A stretch of 54,536 bases of DNA from Crocinitomix sp. GTDB lineage: Bacteria > Bacteroidota > Bacteroidia > Flavobacteriales_D > Crocinitomicaceae. Position 1 is the stretch's first letter. Each line of letters opens with the position of its first letter. The position numbers and the translations under genes are program-made. Under the pieces are notes generated by a model, which saw only the letters and a list, made by a program, of their open reading frames with translations, had not been told where the DNA came from and made no database searches. The stretch is from contig WTCE01000115.1 in the NCBI GenBank assembly GCA_013138735.1, positions 1-54,536 of the forward strand. The letters are read 5' to 3'. Shown piece after piece: positions 24,898 to 34,700 of this stretch.

Positions 24898-25876
24898 AAA
24901 TCTGCTTCGTTTCAGTTTAGTATTGCCATGCTTATGGTTTATCATAGGTTGCAATGCCATTTTTGAAAAAGACATTACGGCAGAAACTCCAAGTATGATT
25001 TTACCAACGAATAATGATACCGTTTACTCCAATAAAGTACATTTTAAGTGGAATGAGATGGAGGGTGCCTCGTTTTATAATTTGCAAATTGTAAAACCTT
25101 CTTTTTTAGATATCAATGAATTTGTTTTAGATTCCAATATCAATGGAGAAGAATTTTATCAGATCCTGCCGCCAGGAGATTATCAATTTAAACTCCGTGG
25201 AGAAAATGGGGGATACGTTTCTCAATTCGCTGGGCCCTATTCTATTTATATAGATAGTGTTTCAGATTTGTCCGCTCAATTTGTATCGCTTGTTTCACCA
25301 GCTGATAATGTTTATAATAATGGCACTAGCAATATAACCGTGAGTTGGCAAAACCTCTTCGCTGCAGATTCTTATGACTTCATTTTAAAAATTGGAAGTG
25401 ATTTTGCAAGTGGCTCAGTACTCGATCAGCAAATCGGAATTAATACATTATCCCATGGCATTACAGCGGACCAATTTGATGTTGAAGGAACTTATTTTTG
25501 GGGTATTAAAGGAGTGAACGTAACAGGTAGCTCGCCTTATACTTATCGGCAAATTAATGTAGATCTTACAGCGCCAAATGATCCTGTTCTTATTAGTCCT
25601 GCTGATGAAATTGTTCATTCAATTGATGATCCAATCACTTTAAAATGGTCCACAGGAATTGATCCAGGAAGTGTAAACTCACTAGTTGTTTCTGCGGTGG
25701 AAATCTCAACGACTCCCACATTTATCGATTATGTTGAATTTGATAATATAACCACAGATTCTTTGGTCTATACTTTTCCAAGCATTGGTGATTATTATTG
25801 GAGAGTTAAGGCGGATGACGAAGCTGGTAATTTTAGCGAGTTTTATAGTGCTCAATATTTGATAATTGTTGAGTAG
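24854..25876 (+). CDS. Lipoprotein with FN3-like repeats (machine accessory)
   Basis: 340 residues. The signal has a lipobox ending IIGC, with lipidated cysteine C33. Three tandem beta-sandwich units of about 95 residues follow, each with the same landmarks: an opening such as SPADN or LPTNND, a central Trp (VHFKWNEMEGASFYNLQI; ITVSWQNLFAADSYDFIL; ITLKWSTGIDPGS) and a closing YYWRVKADDEAGNFS-type strand. This is an FN3/Ig-like fold. It overlaps the M-like gene by 44 bases, showing tight coupling. Its place between GspM-like and GspC-like genes suggests a secretin-associated (pilotin-like) or substrate-binding outer-membrane lipoprotein. Confidence 0.68.
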   Translation: MQIYYFNIIDKRKIKNLLRFSLVLPCLWFIIGCNAIFEKDITAETPSMILPTNNDTVYSNKVHFKWNEMEGASFYNLQIVKPSFLDINEFVLDSNINGEEFYQILPPGDYQFKLRGENGGYVSQFAGPYSIYIDSVSDLSAQFVSLVSPADNVYNNGTSNITVSWQNLFAADSYDFILKIGSDFASGSVLDQQIGINTLSHGITADQFDVEGTYFWGIKGVNVTGSSPYTYRQINVDLTAPNDPVLISPADEIVHSIDDPITLKWSTGIDPGSVNSLVVSAVEISTTPTFIDYVEFDNITTDSLVYTFPSIGDYYWRVKADDEAGNFSEFYSAQYLIIVE

Positions 25877-26389
25877 ATGAATAAAAAAAGTTGGACTCGG
25901 ATTTTAATTGTGATTGTTGCTGGCTTGTGGGCCTACAACATCTACCGTACAGTGGAAAATTACCAAGTGACAACTGAAACGCAAAGTGAACAGCAAAACA
26001 CAAACATGTCTTTTGCACCTGTCATGTTTAATAAAGACACCTTTTTACTTGACCTTCCATTAGAGGATCCTTTTTTGAGAAACGGAACAAGGTGGAGTCA
26101 ATCAATGACAACCTCCAATGTTCCACCTTCAGCAAATCAATCGCAACGAAATCCCCAACGTCAAAATCCTGCACCGCCAATTGATAAAAAAATAGAATGG
26201 CCAGCAATAGAATACTTTGGTTTTATTCGAAATCACACAGCAAATCATCAATTGTGCATGCTCAAAATAGCCAACAAAAATCACCGCCTTTCAGTTGGCG
26301 ATTCAAAAGGGCAAGTCACCCTAATTCAAGCCTATTCCGACTCTGTTGTTCTATCATTCTTAAATGAATTAAAAACGGTCAAGAAATAA
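25877..26389 (+). CDS. GspC/PilP-like periplasmic connector
   Basis: 170 residues: a single N-terminal membrane helix (WTRILIVIVAGLWAYNIYR), a linker with PLEDPFLRN (the PFxR/DPF signature common to GspC and PilP proteins), a Pro/Gln/Asn-rich stretch (about 85-105), and a small beta domain (IEYFGFIRNHTANHQLCML, LSVGDSKGQVTLIQAYSDSV) that matches the HR/PilP domain pattern ending in a GxVTL strand. It would bridge the inner-membrane assembly complex and the secretin. It is the last gene of the machine operon. Confidence 0.78.
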   Translation: MNKKSWTRILIVIVAGLWAYNIYRTVENYQVTTETQSEQQNTNMSFAPVMFNKDTFLLDLPLEDPFLRNGTRWSQSMTTSNVPPSANQSQRNPQRQNPAPPIDKKIEWPAIEYFGFIRNHTANHQLCMLKIANKNHRLSVGDSKGQVTLIQAYSDSVVLSFLNELKTVKK

Positions 26390-26758
26390 AGATTGCCTGT
26401 TTGTGAATAGATGAGTTCATTTGCTGATGAATTAGTTTTGCCTTATTTCCAACTAAACATTAAGTTTCCCTAAAAGATCAGCATTTATTTGGCAAAATAT
26501 CAGTGAAATTGGTATTGTTTTAAGAAATAATTCAATTTTCATTGTTTCCAAACGCCTAATGGCTAGGGGTTTGACCGTGTATTAAGTGCTACCACTTAAC
26601 CAACACTGCGGTTTACGCTGATAGAAACTAAATCAAACAGAATTACATTTGAATAAGTAAAATATTGGCCCCGAATTTCAATCAATTTCAACGCTTTTCA
26701 AGCACGAAATCGGAAAAACTGACCGAATAAAATTCAGGGGTACTAAAAAACGATAACA
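26390..26758. other. Non-coding promoter region before the cargo operon
   Basis: 369 bases without a gene between the last machine gene and the cargo operon. It contains the perfect inverted repeat at 26582-26599 and a consensus -7 box at 26644-26651. I found no clear rho-independent terminator for the machine operon, so read-through into the cargo genes is possible. Confidence 0.5.
26582..26651 (+). promoter_or_regulatory. Cargo-operon promoter with perfect inverted repeat (site 3)
   Basis: TTAAGTG-CTAC-CACTTAA (26582-26599) is a perfect inverted repeat with 7-bp arms and a 4-base spacer. A full -7 match, TACATTTG (26644-26651), lies 44 bases beyond its right end and 107 bases before the first cargo gene. 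The left half TTAAGTG and the 4-base spacing recur upstream of both regulator genes (13293 and 14165). The distance fits an activator binding upstream of the polymerase. That the degenerate LuxR-type regulators bind here is inference. Confidence 0.55.
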
Positions 26759-27184
26759 ATGCTAAAAAAAGCCATTTTCACCATCTTAATCTTGTTTGCT
26801 TTCAGCGCAAGTAATTTAAGTATTGCACAAACCGATTCTACAGATCTTTCATTATTTATGACAGATGCGACCATACTGACCGCAATGGATACTATGTTAT
26901 ATGGAGATGGTTCTTATGAACAACTCAATTTAGATTTTGAGGTGACTGATTCTGTCACTTTTAGTAAAGTTCATGTGCAAGTTGTAGAAGTAGCTACGAG
27001 TGCCGTTATCTTTAAAAAAGTATACCAACTTTCCTATTTGCAAGCCCAAAGTTTAATAGCCGAATGGAACGTATCTATTCCACTTGGAAATCTAGTCAAT
27101 ACAAACGCGTACCAAGCGGCAATCATTGTTGAGCAATATGATGGTTCACTCGGTTTAACAATAACAAAGACCCTTAATCCATGA
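26759..27184 (+). CDS. Small secreted protein opening the cargo operon
   Basis: 141 residues with a signal peptide (AIFTILILFAFSASNLSIAQ). The mature part is an immunoglobulin-like run of strands (YEQLNLDFEVTDSVTFSKVH, VQVVEVATSAVIFKKVYQL, NTNAYQAAIIVEQYDGSL). No family recognised. It overlaps the next gene by four bases (ATGA). Its position directly after the regulated promoter and before the DNRLRE giant suggests co-export with it. Confidence 0.62.
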   Translation: MLKKAIFTILILFAFSASNLSIAQTDSTDLSLFMTDATILTAMDTMLYGDGSYEQLNLDFEVTDSVTFSKVHVQVVEVATSAVIFKKVYQLSYLQAQSLIAEWNVSIPLGNLVNTNAYQAAIIVEQYDGSLGLTITKTLNP

Positions 27185-30100
27185 TAAAAAAGGTATTTAA
27201 AAAAATAGTATTGTTGGGGATAACGGCGTTTTGTTATTTCCCATTCCAATCATTCGCACAAACTACCATTAATTATACGGCTGATAGCACCATGAGTGAT
27301 GCTATGGTTGCCAATGGTGGGGTAGAAAACTCGAACTTTGGCTCGCAAAACCAAATGAATGTTTATCATCAACTCAACCAACAAATTCCAATGGCTTTTA
27401 GAACTTATATTCAATACGATTTAAGTGCTATTCCGAATGGTGCAATTATTACAGAGGCCAAATTAAAATTAATGACACTTTCTGTTAATAATGCTATTAA
27501 TCATCCTATTTATATAGAACGCGTTGGCAGTACATCATGGTACGAAGATACAATTACATGGAACAATCAACCCAGTATAATTACCGCAGATCAGCTAAGT
27601 TTTACCCATGCCCAAACTTCAAGTACTGGGCTGCATGAATTTGTGGTAACCGACCATGTTCAAAAAATGATCACCAATCCAAATTCTAACAACGGTTGGC
27701 GTATCCGACTGCAAAGCGAATCTGGTAGCGCCGATTTTGGAATCAATTATTATGCATCTGAGTCAAGTAATTCAGCAAAAAGACCCGTTTTAACCATTAC
27801 CTATATTTTACCCTTAGAAATGACAACTTCAGTTGATCATTGCACTGCCGGTAATTCAGATGGAACTATGAGTGTTATGGTTTCTGGTGGAAATTCCTAT
27901 GCTTTAGCCAATATGTATTTTTATAAAACGGTAAGAGATACGACCCAATTAGGTAAGGCAACATTAACCAATGCAAAAGTCACAAACAACCTACTATATA
28001 ATACAGGAACTGGAGAAGTCACAGCAGACAATCTGGAACCAGGAGTCTACATTCTAAGAATTTTAGATGCAGATTATTATACCAATTCAGATTTACGCTT
28101 TGCATACTACAAACACATTATGGTGGGCCGAGAAGGAGAAATGACAAGTGGCATTTTACTACCGAACTATCAATATCAAGAAAACGTCACGATAGAATTT
28201 GATAAACCCACAAACTCGAATCCATTAGATCGGGCCAATACAAATTATCACAGCCAAACAACAAGTATTCCCTTACGTATTTCAGATGCGCCCAACAATT
28301 ATGAAAAAGCCGCTTTAATTAAATATGAATTAGATTTTGATGATCAATTAGAATTCACTGTAGCCGAGCTGAAAATTAAAGCCTGGAGTAGTTTTTTTAG
28401 ACATAACAATTCATCAAACGCTGTTGATTACACGCTAATCACAGAAGATTGGCATGAGTCAGATGTGACTTGGAATACACGTCCAGCAACAGATACCAAC
28501 TATCGCGTTAATGTTCCGACCACAACCTATATAGGTTATGATCCCGTCCATAATTTGGACACAGTTGACATTTTAACTATGGTAGAATATTGGCAAGACA
28601 ATCCAAGTGATAATTACGGTTTTGAAATGGCGCTTGAGACTTATGGTGCAACGCAATATGCTTCGCGCGATTATAAGTCGGCGAATACTAATGCAAACTA
28701 TGTTTATTTTGAGTGGAGTGTGATTGAGGCTGTTTCAGCAACTTATGATGACGATACACAACTTGGATCAGTAGTAGTGAATGCACCAGAAGGTAGCCCG
28801 CTTCCCTACAAATATTTAATAAGTTATAATCCACTTCCTGAACTTTCAACCATTTGGACTGCAATCAAAGATTCAATCCCTGTGGATAGTGCGACTTTTT
28901 ATGCGGGTGATGTACAATCAACAACTTTTACATTTGAGGCTCTTGATGCAGAGCGTTATTATATTGGCGTTTATGATAATAATGGTGTTAAGATTTTAGA
29001 TGGCAAAGCCAATGTTACTCCAGAATTAACCCTGCTCGATAATGCAAATATTGATTTGACGGATGGTACATTAAAAAGAGGTCAAAGTCAAGGCAACGGA
29101 AGTGCCATATTAGACGGGATGTTACAGCCGAACCAAAGCGGTGGTTTTGAATTTGAAGTCACTGCAATCGGTGGCAATATGGTTATTGGATTCAATGACC
29201 AAAGTGAATCAAAACCATTAACTACGGCAGATTTTGAATATAGTTTCGAGTTGTTTACAGATAATACCTTCAATGTTTTAAAGTCTGATTCAGTATTGTT
29301 TACAGATACAGTTGAAGTAGGCGATATTTTCAGACTTACAAAACAGAATAATCAAATTGTTTATAATCTGAATGAATTTGAACTGCACCGAGAAGCAATA
29401 TTGATAGATGAGCGCGTTAGTTTGAATGGTGGGGTATTGGTTAGGACTCCGACAATTGAAATTTCGCATGCTGTTAAATTAGAGCATTATAAACCAAGTA
29501 TTCGACCGCTAACCACAATTCCTTTTCAAATGGAATGTGGTGATCAATTGGGGAGTGTTAGAGCGGCTTACACAGCTCCTGAGTTTTTTGGAGGGACCGG
29601 AAGCTATAGCATTACCAACATAATCACTGAAATAATAGAAGCCACAGGGCCGATTGCAGATGTCTTGGTGGGTGGAGTTGATTTACCTGTTGGCGAATAT
29701 CGTATTGATTATAGTTATACAGTTGGAGGAATAACATATACATTCACCCATTTCTTTACAATTGGTTATCCGATTTTTTGGAATGTGCTAAATCTAGATT
29801 TTGCAGAGATTGATGGAACTGTAAATACGATAACGGCTCCTAGTTTGCTCAATTCAGGTCTTGCAATAAGTCAAAACAATTTACCGCATAGTGATGGCGG
29901 GTGGGTGTCTTATAATGTCAGTTTGTACAAATATTATGTGCCGTATGGAGATGATCCAATGATGCCACTTCCAACAAAAGCTTCTATCAAATTTGTCGAT
30001 CAATTTATCAATACAGAGGTTGAAGTGATGGTTGTCAATTACGGTGGAGGTATCATATCGAATTACATTTGGGTGGTTGGAGATGAGGGAAATATGTTTA

Positions 30101-30642
30101 CGACTTATAAAGAAGGGCCGATTAAAATTAGAAGAATTGACATTGCACCTTCAGATGATATTTGGGATTATGAGGTGAGTTTCAATGAAAATCCAATACC
30201 ATTTTCAACTGTAGATGAATCTGACCCTTCTGGAGACGAAAATCGTGTTTTTCATGTTTTCGCCAAAGGAAACAATGTTTCTATCTATAATTCCTACGCT
30301 TCCTTTTGTGGATTTTTGACTATACGTAGTTATGCAGACTTGACAAAGAAACTAGATGGTGGTTATTATCTCGCAGAAAACGGAATCGTAAAATTCATTT
30401 ATAACGAAGAATACAATGATCAAGATGACGAATTGACTTATACGATTTATGACGCAACTCGCAACATTGCAGCTTCTGATGTAACGCTGGCTCAAACTGT
30501 TGTATACGGTGACAATCGTTATGATCTAGATTTCTCAACTTTTACAGGAGATATTGTTTTAGAAAACGGCGTTTATGTCCTAGAAGTCAAAAACGAGAAG
30601 AACGAAAAATGGTATTTAAGATTCAAAATTATTAAAAACTAA
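27181..30642 (+). CDS. Large secreted DNRLRE-domain protein
   Basis: 1153 residues with a signal peptide (IVLLGITAFCYFPFQSFAQ). Residues about 20-215 form a DNRLRE domain, a cell-surface beta-sandwich: NYTADSTMSDAMV, RTYIQYDLSAIPNGAIITEA, DTITWNNQP, RPVLTITYI. A second, similar module lies around 330-520 (LIKYELDFDDQLEFTVAEL, DVTWNTRPATD). The middle and end are further strand-rich modules. The C-terminal ~80 residues (LTYTIYDATRNIAA, VLENGVYVLEVKNEKN, WYLRFKI) resemble a short T9SS-type sorting tail, but the match is loose. It lies in an operon with RHS proteins and is probably a surface or secreted partner of them. Confidence 0.78.
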   Translation: MIKKVFKKIVLLGITAFCYFPFQSFAQTTINYTADSTMSDAMVANGGVENSNFGSQNQMNVYHQLNQQIPMAFRTYIQYDLSAIPNGAIITEAKLKLMTLSVNNAINHPIYIERVGSTSWYEDTITWNNQPSIITADQLSFTHAQTSSTGLHEFVVTDHVQKMITNPNSNNGWRIRLQSESGSADFGINYYASESSNSAKRPVLTITYILPLEMTTSVDHCTAGNSDGTMSVMVSGGNSYALANMYFYKTVRDTTQLGKATLTNAKVTNNLLYNTGTGEVTADNLEPGVYILRILDADYYTNSDLRFAYYKHIMVGREGEMTSGILLPNYQYQENVTIEFDKPTNSNPLDRANTNYHSQTTSIPLRISDAPNNYEKAALIKYELDFDDQLEFTVAELKIKAWSSFFRHNNSSNAVDYTLITEDWHESDVTWNTRPATDTNYRVNVPTTTYIGYDPVHNLDTVDILTMVEYWQDNPSDNYGFEMALETYGATQYASRDYKSANTNANYVYFEWSVIEAVSATYDDDTQLGSVVVNAPEGSPLPYKYLISYNPLPELSTIWTAIKDSIPVDSATFYAGDVQSTTFTFEALDAERYYIGVYDNNGVKILDGKANVTPELTLLDNANIDLTDGTLKRGQSQGNGSAILDGMLQPNQSGGFEFEVTAIGGNMVIGFNDQSESKPLTTADFEYSFELFTDNTFNVLKSDSVLFTDTVEVGDIFRLTKQNNQIVYNLNEFELHREAILIDERVSLNGGVLVRTPTIEISHAVKLEHYKPSIRPLTTIPFQMECGDQLGSVRAAYTAPEFFGGTGSYSITNIITEIIEATGPIADVLVGGVDLPVGEYRIDYSYTVGGITYTFTHFFTIGYPIFWNVLNLDFAEIDGTVNTITAPSLLNSGLAISQNNLPHSDGGWVSYNVSLYKYYVPYGDDPMMPLPTKASIKFVDQFINTEVEVMVVNYGGGIISNYIWVVGDEGNMFTTYKEGPIKIRRIDIAPSDDIWDYEVSFNENPIPFSTVDESDPSGDENRVFHVFAKGNNVSIYNSYASFCGFLTIRSYADLTKKLDGGYYLAENGIVKFIYNEEYNDQDDELTYTIYDATRNIAASDVTLAQTVVYGDNRYDLDFSTFTGDIVLENGVYVLEVKNEKNEKWYLRFKIIKN

Positions 30643-30644
30643 TT

Positions 30645-31154
30645 ATGCGAAAATTACAATTAATATTACCCCTATTTATTCTGCTGTCTTGTGGCGAAAG
30701 CAAAGATTCAGACGGAATCGTTTATGTGCAAAATATGAGACTCTATAGTGAGTTTGATTTAGCTGTTGAATTGGATTCAGAATTACAGGCATTTTCAAAA
30801 GAACGCACCAGAGAATTGGACAGTTTAATGATGGCCTTGGAAAATTTGACCATGCAATTAGAGCGCATGGAAGAAATTCCAACTGAAACCTATCAAAGCT
30901 ATAATGACTTGCGCAATTCAGTCATGTATCGCGAAAAAAACTATGAAGAAGAATTGGTTGGACTCACTCAAAAATACGATCAGCAAATATGGGAGCGCAT
31001 TAATGGCTTCACCAAAACTTTTGCAGAAGAGAATGATTATGATATGATTTTAGGCGCATCAGGGGATGGAAGCTTAATGTATGCTAAAGACACTTTGGAT
31101 GTAACTGATGAATTAATTCTTTTTTGCAATAATAATTACAACGGAATAGAATGA
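30645..31154 (+). CDS. OmpH/Skp-like lipoprotein
   Basis: 169 residues. Lipobox FILLSC with C16. The mature protein has the OmpH/Skp layout: first strand IVYVQNMRLYSEFD, a long coiled coil (about 45-125, e.g. RELDSLMMALENLTMQLERM), and a C-terminal strand region YDMILGASGDGSLMYAKDTL followed by DVTDELI. Skp-type proteins hold unfolded outer-membrane or exported proteins in the periplasm. A lipid-anchored version in this operon suggests a dedicated chaperone for the giant exported proteins around it. Overlaps the next gene by four bases. Confidence 0.78.
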   Translation: MRKLQLILPLFILLSCGESKDSDGIVYVQNMRLYSEFDLAVELDSELQAFSKERTRELDSLMMALENLTMQLERMEEIPTETYQSYNDLRNSVMYREKNYEEELVGLTQKYDQQIWERINGFTKTFAEENDYDMILGASGDGSLMYAKDTLDVTDELILFCNNNYNGIE

Positions 31155-31759
31155 AAAATAGACGCAACATATTCGCATTGATGCTTTTAGTGTTTATTGT
31201 CATTTCATGCAATAAAGACGTTCTTAAACCGAGTGATCTTATCCATTGGGTAGAAAATGAGGAAAACGGACTTGTTGAACGACAAGAATTTGAGCATTAC
31301 TTTTTTGAAGCTAAATACAAACCAATTGATTATGTGATAGCCATTGAAGGCCGTACTGATGAACTCAAACAGGATGATTATTCCAACCTCAAGTCAGAAC
31401 TAGAAGGTTTGCAATATGTTGATTTAAATATAGGGCCATTAACGACACAAGGCAATGCATTATCTGCCGGAATTCAAGACAATGAAGAGTATTTTGAACG
31501 CCTTGATTATTTCGTGACCTACGCCAATCAAGACATATTTATGGTTCAGGGGCAAGACACCCTTTTACCCAAGCTTTACCATTTTGAACGAAACTATGGT
31601 TTAGCACCAAAAAACTCACTATTACTAGGCTTTGATCAAGGCGAAAAAGAACAAGATAGAGCAGTTTATATCGACGACCAAGTTTTGAGCGTTGGCAGAG
31701 TGAAATTTTTATTCAAGAATACAGATATTCAATCCACTCCAACTTTAAAAATTAATTAA
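31151..31759 (+). CDS. Lipoprotein of unknown function, 202 residues
   Basis: Signal with lipobox IVISC (C20), then a mature region starting NKDVLKPSDLIHWVENEENG. The rest mixes helices and strands (FEAKYKPIDYVIAIEGRTDE, GVL-type strand SVGRVKFLFKNTDI). I do not recognise the family. It directly precedes the 2183-residue SpvB-like protein with a one-base gap, suggesting a specific partner of the RHS pair. Confidence 0.65.
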   Translation: MKNRRNIFALMLLVFIVISCNKDVLKPSDLIHWVENEENGLVERQEFEHYFFEAKYKPIDYVIAIEGRTDELKQDDYSNLKSELEGLQYVDLNIGPLTTQGNALSAGIQDNEEYFERLDYFVTYANQDIFMVQGQDTLLPKLYHFERNYGLAPKNSLLLGFDQGEKEQDRAVYIDDQVLSVGRVKFLFKNTDIQSTPTLKIN

Positions 31760-31760
31760 G

Positions 31761-34700
31761 ATGTTATTAAGGAGATACAGCAAAGGCATAGCCATTATAA
31801 TGTTAATGACATTTGGTCAAGAACTTATTTTACCTAGTGCCTTATGGGCACTAACTGGGGGGCCAAGTCAACCAGAAGTCAATAGTTTTGAACCTGTAGG
31901 GACGAATCAAATGGTTGATTTATCTACAGGTGATTTTAATTATAATATCCCGTTAATGGTAGTGCCCGGGCCAAATGGTGGTTATCCCATTAACTTGGCT
32001 TACCATGCTGGTATTGGCATGGAACAGGAGGCCTCTTGGGTAGGTTTAGGATGGAATATTAATCCAGGGGCTATTACGCGGAATTTGAGAGGTGTGCCAG
32101 ATGATTTTAGTGGGGATACTATTGTTCAAAAGATGAATTTAAAGGAAAATGTTACGTCTGGGTTGACTTTTGATTTTGGACAATTGAAGGGAGATAGAAA
32201 AGAAACATTCGGTCTTGAATTAGATGCATATAAACCGAAGTGGCAATTAGACACTTACTTCAATAATTATCGTGGAATTGGTTTTGGAGTGACTCCTACA
32301 CCAATTAGATTGTTAGGAAATAGCGTTAAAAAAGATAAAGAACGCAGTTTTATAGTTGGGCTTCAGTTTAGCTTTGATAGTCAAACCGGAATGGGTGCCG
32401 ATTTAAAAGCTGATTTTGGAATTAATTCCATTGCAAGCGAGCATTTCTCCGAAAGAACATATGGGAGTTTTGGTGCTGGAATAGGATGGAATAGCCAGCA
32501 AGGTCTAAGGTCTTTAAGGTTTAACAGACAACATAATGCGGAATTAAACTTTGCATCCTCATCATATTTCCCTGGCCATAATTTTGACATGAGCGGATTT
32601 AACACGACTGCGGGATATACATTAACACATAAAGATTCTTTGGGCGAATTGGATAAAGCCTTAAAGATTGAAAAAAGAAATATTGTAAATGGGTTAAAGG
32701 AAAGGGAAAAGTCAATGCTAGCTTATGGTACGCTTTATTCTCAAGGAAGTGAAGTGGATGAAAATAGCGATTTAGATGCAAATTATTTGCAGGATATTAA
32801 TGTATATAATGATGTGCCGATCACCAAACGTTCTAAAAATATGGGGATTCCAGTTGGAACGAATGACATATACACAATCGCGGGCCAAGGAATCGGTGGT
32901 AGTTTTAGTGCTCATAGAAATGACATAGGCCGATTTCATCCGTCAAAATCTGTTACGCGAAATTTGTCGATTCCTGTATCCGTGGAAGTTGGTGTTGGAC
33001 AAGATGCATTAAATCCCACCGCAACCGATTTTCATATTGGAGCGGATATAGCGACTTTCCTCAATGGTGCATGGTCGTATTCTGGAAAATTAAAAAAAGG
33101 TAATGAAGAAATTTCAAATTTAGATTTTGAGGATAAATCGAGCGAAAAGCCGAGATATGAACCTGTTTATTTTAAAATGGGTGGAGAAATGACGGCAGTT
33201 CCAGCAAACCAATGGGATTATATGAATGACTTGGACACCACAGCTTTGGAAATGGGATTGAAATGGTTCGAAGGAGGGATTGCACCTACTCCATCATTTA
33301 AAAATAGAGTCGTTGGCGCAACTGGCTCCTCACCACATCTAAGTAACAATGGATGGGAAAAGGATCGCATCAAAAAGACACAGAATGTTCAATTCAAAAC
33401 GAAAGCAGATTTAATGGAATCTGAACTTTATTGGAATCGTGGAAAACACATTTTTAATGAGGGAGAAATGCCAGTAATCGGAGGGGGCACAGGGAGTACA
33501 GTTTATTATGATGAAGCTGGAGGCTTGGAACCTGAAAAAGGTTTGTCGCATATTCACCAATATGAAATTTTGAAAGCAGATGGCTCAAAGTATTATTATG
33601 GTTTACCTGCTTATAATATTAAACAAAATAGTCATGTTTTTGCTAATACTTCTCCCGTTGATATTCCTCCTGAATATAACGACGCTGACTTAATATCGTA
33701 TAACACGTTGGACGCTTCATTGGGCAATGACGAAGGATTGGATAATTACTATTCAAGTAATGAACTTCCTGCATATGTACATGCACATTTGTTGACGCAA
33801 ATAACATCTGCAGATTATGTTGATGTAACAGGGAATGGTGCATCTGAGGATGATTTAGGATATTATACGAAATTCAATTATCACCATCCAATAGAATACA
33901 AATGGCGTGAACCGTTTTATGATGCGGATTATATAAAAGGATATTACTCTAATGAAGCTGATGACAAAGCTAGTTTCACGTTTGGAGAAAAGGAAATGTA
34001 CTATGTGCATTCAATTGAAACTAAAACCCATATAGCGGTATTTGAACTAGGTGATCGAGCGGATGGAGCTGGTGTAAGTGAAGAACATCAAACACCCGAA
34101 AGTGATTTTGGGGCAAAGCAAAAATATTTAAAGACGATTAAACTGTATAGTAAAGCCGATATTGTTGAAGCAGGTGGGGTAAGTTTTACAGAGCCATTAC
34201 AAATTGTTTATTTAAAATACAATTACGAATTATGTCAAGGTGTTTTGAACAATGATCCAACTGAATTTCTAGATAGTGAACATTTTGTTGCACCGAATAA
34301 CCCTACCAACACAGAAGGTAAATTAACCTTAAAGGAAGTTTCTATCTCATATAATGGAAACGGAAAAGGTAGATTAAGTCCTTATACCTTTGATTATACT
34401 TCAAATCAAAATTATTCAAGATTAAATATAGATCGTTGGGGGAATTATCAGGAATCGGAAGATGTCAATGAACATGAAGTTAATCCATATACGCGTCAAG
34501 ATTTAACTGAAGAAGAGCGAATTGCGAATGCTTCAGCTTGGTGTTTATCTGATATTAATTTGCCTTCAGGAGGGAGTGTAAATGTTCGGTACGAAGCGGA
34601 TGATTATGGATATGTGCAGAATGAGAGAGCTGCACAAATGGTAAAAATCATTGGTTTTACGGATGTAAGTACAACAGTGGTTCCAACAAGCACGGATAAA

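Noticed and set aside
15661-26389. Competence or twitching pilus interpretation of the filament operon
   Set aside because: No PilT/PilU, ComEA or ComEC gene lies in the operon, and a calcium-loop GspG-like pseudopilin and GspC/L/M-like genes point to a secretion type. It cannot be fully excluded without the rest of the genome.
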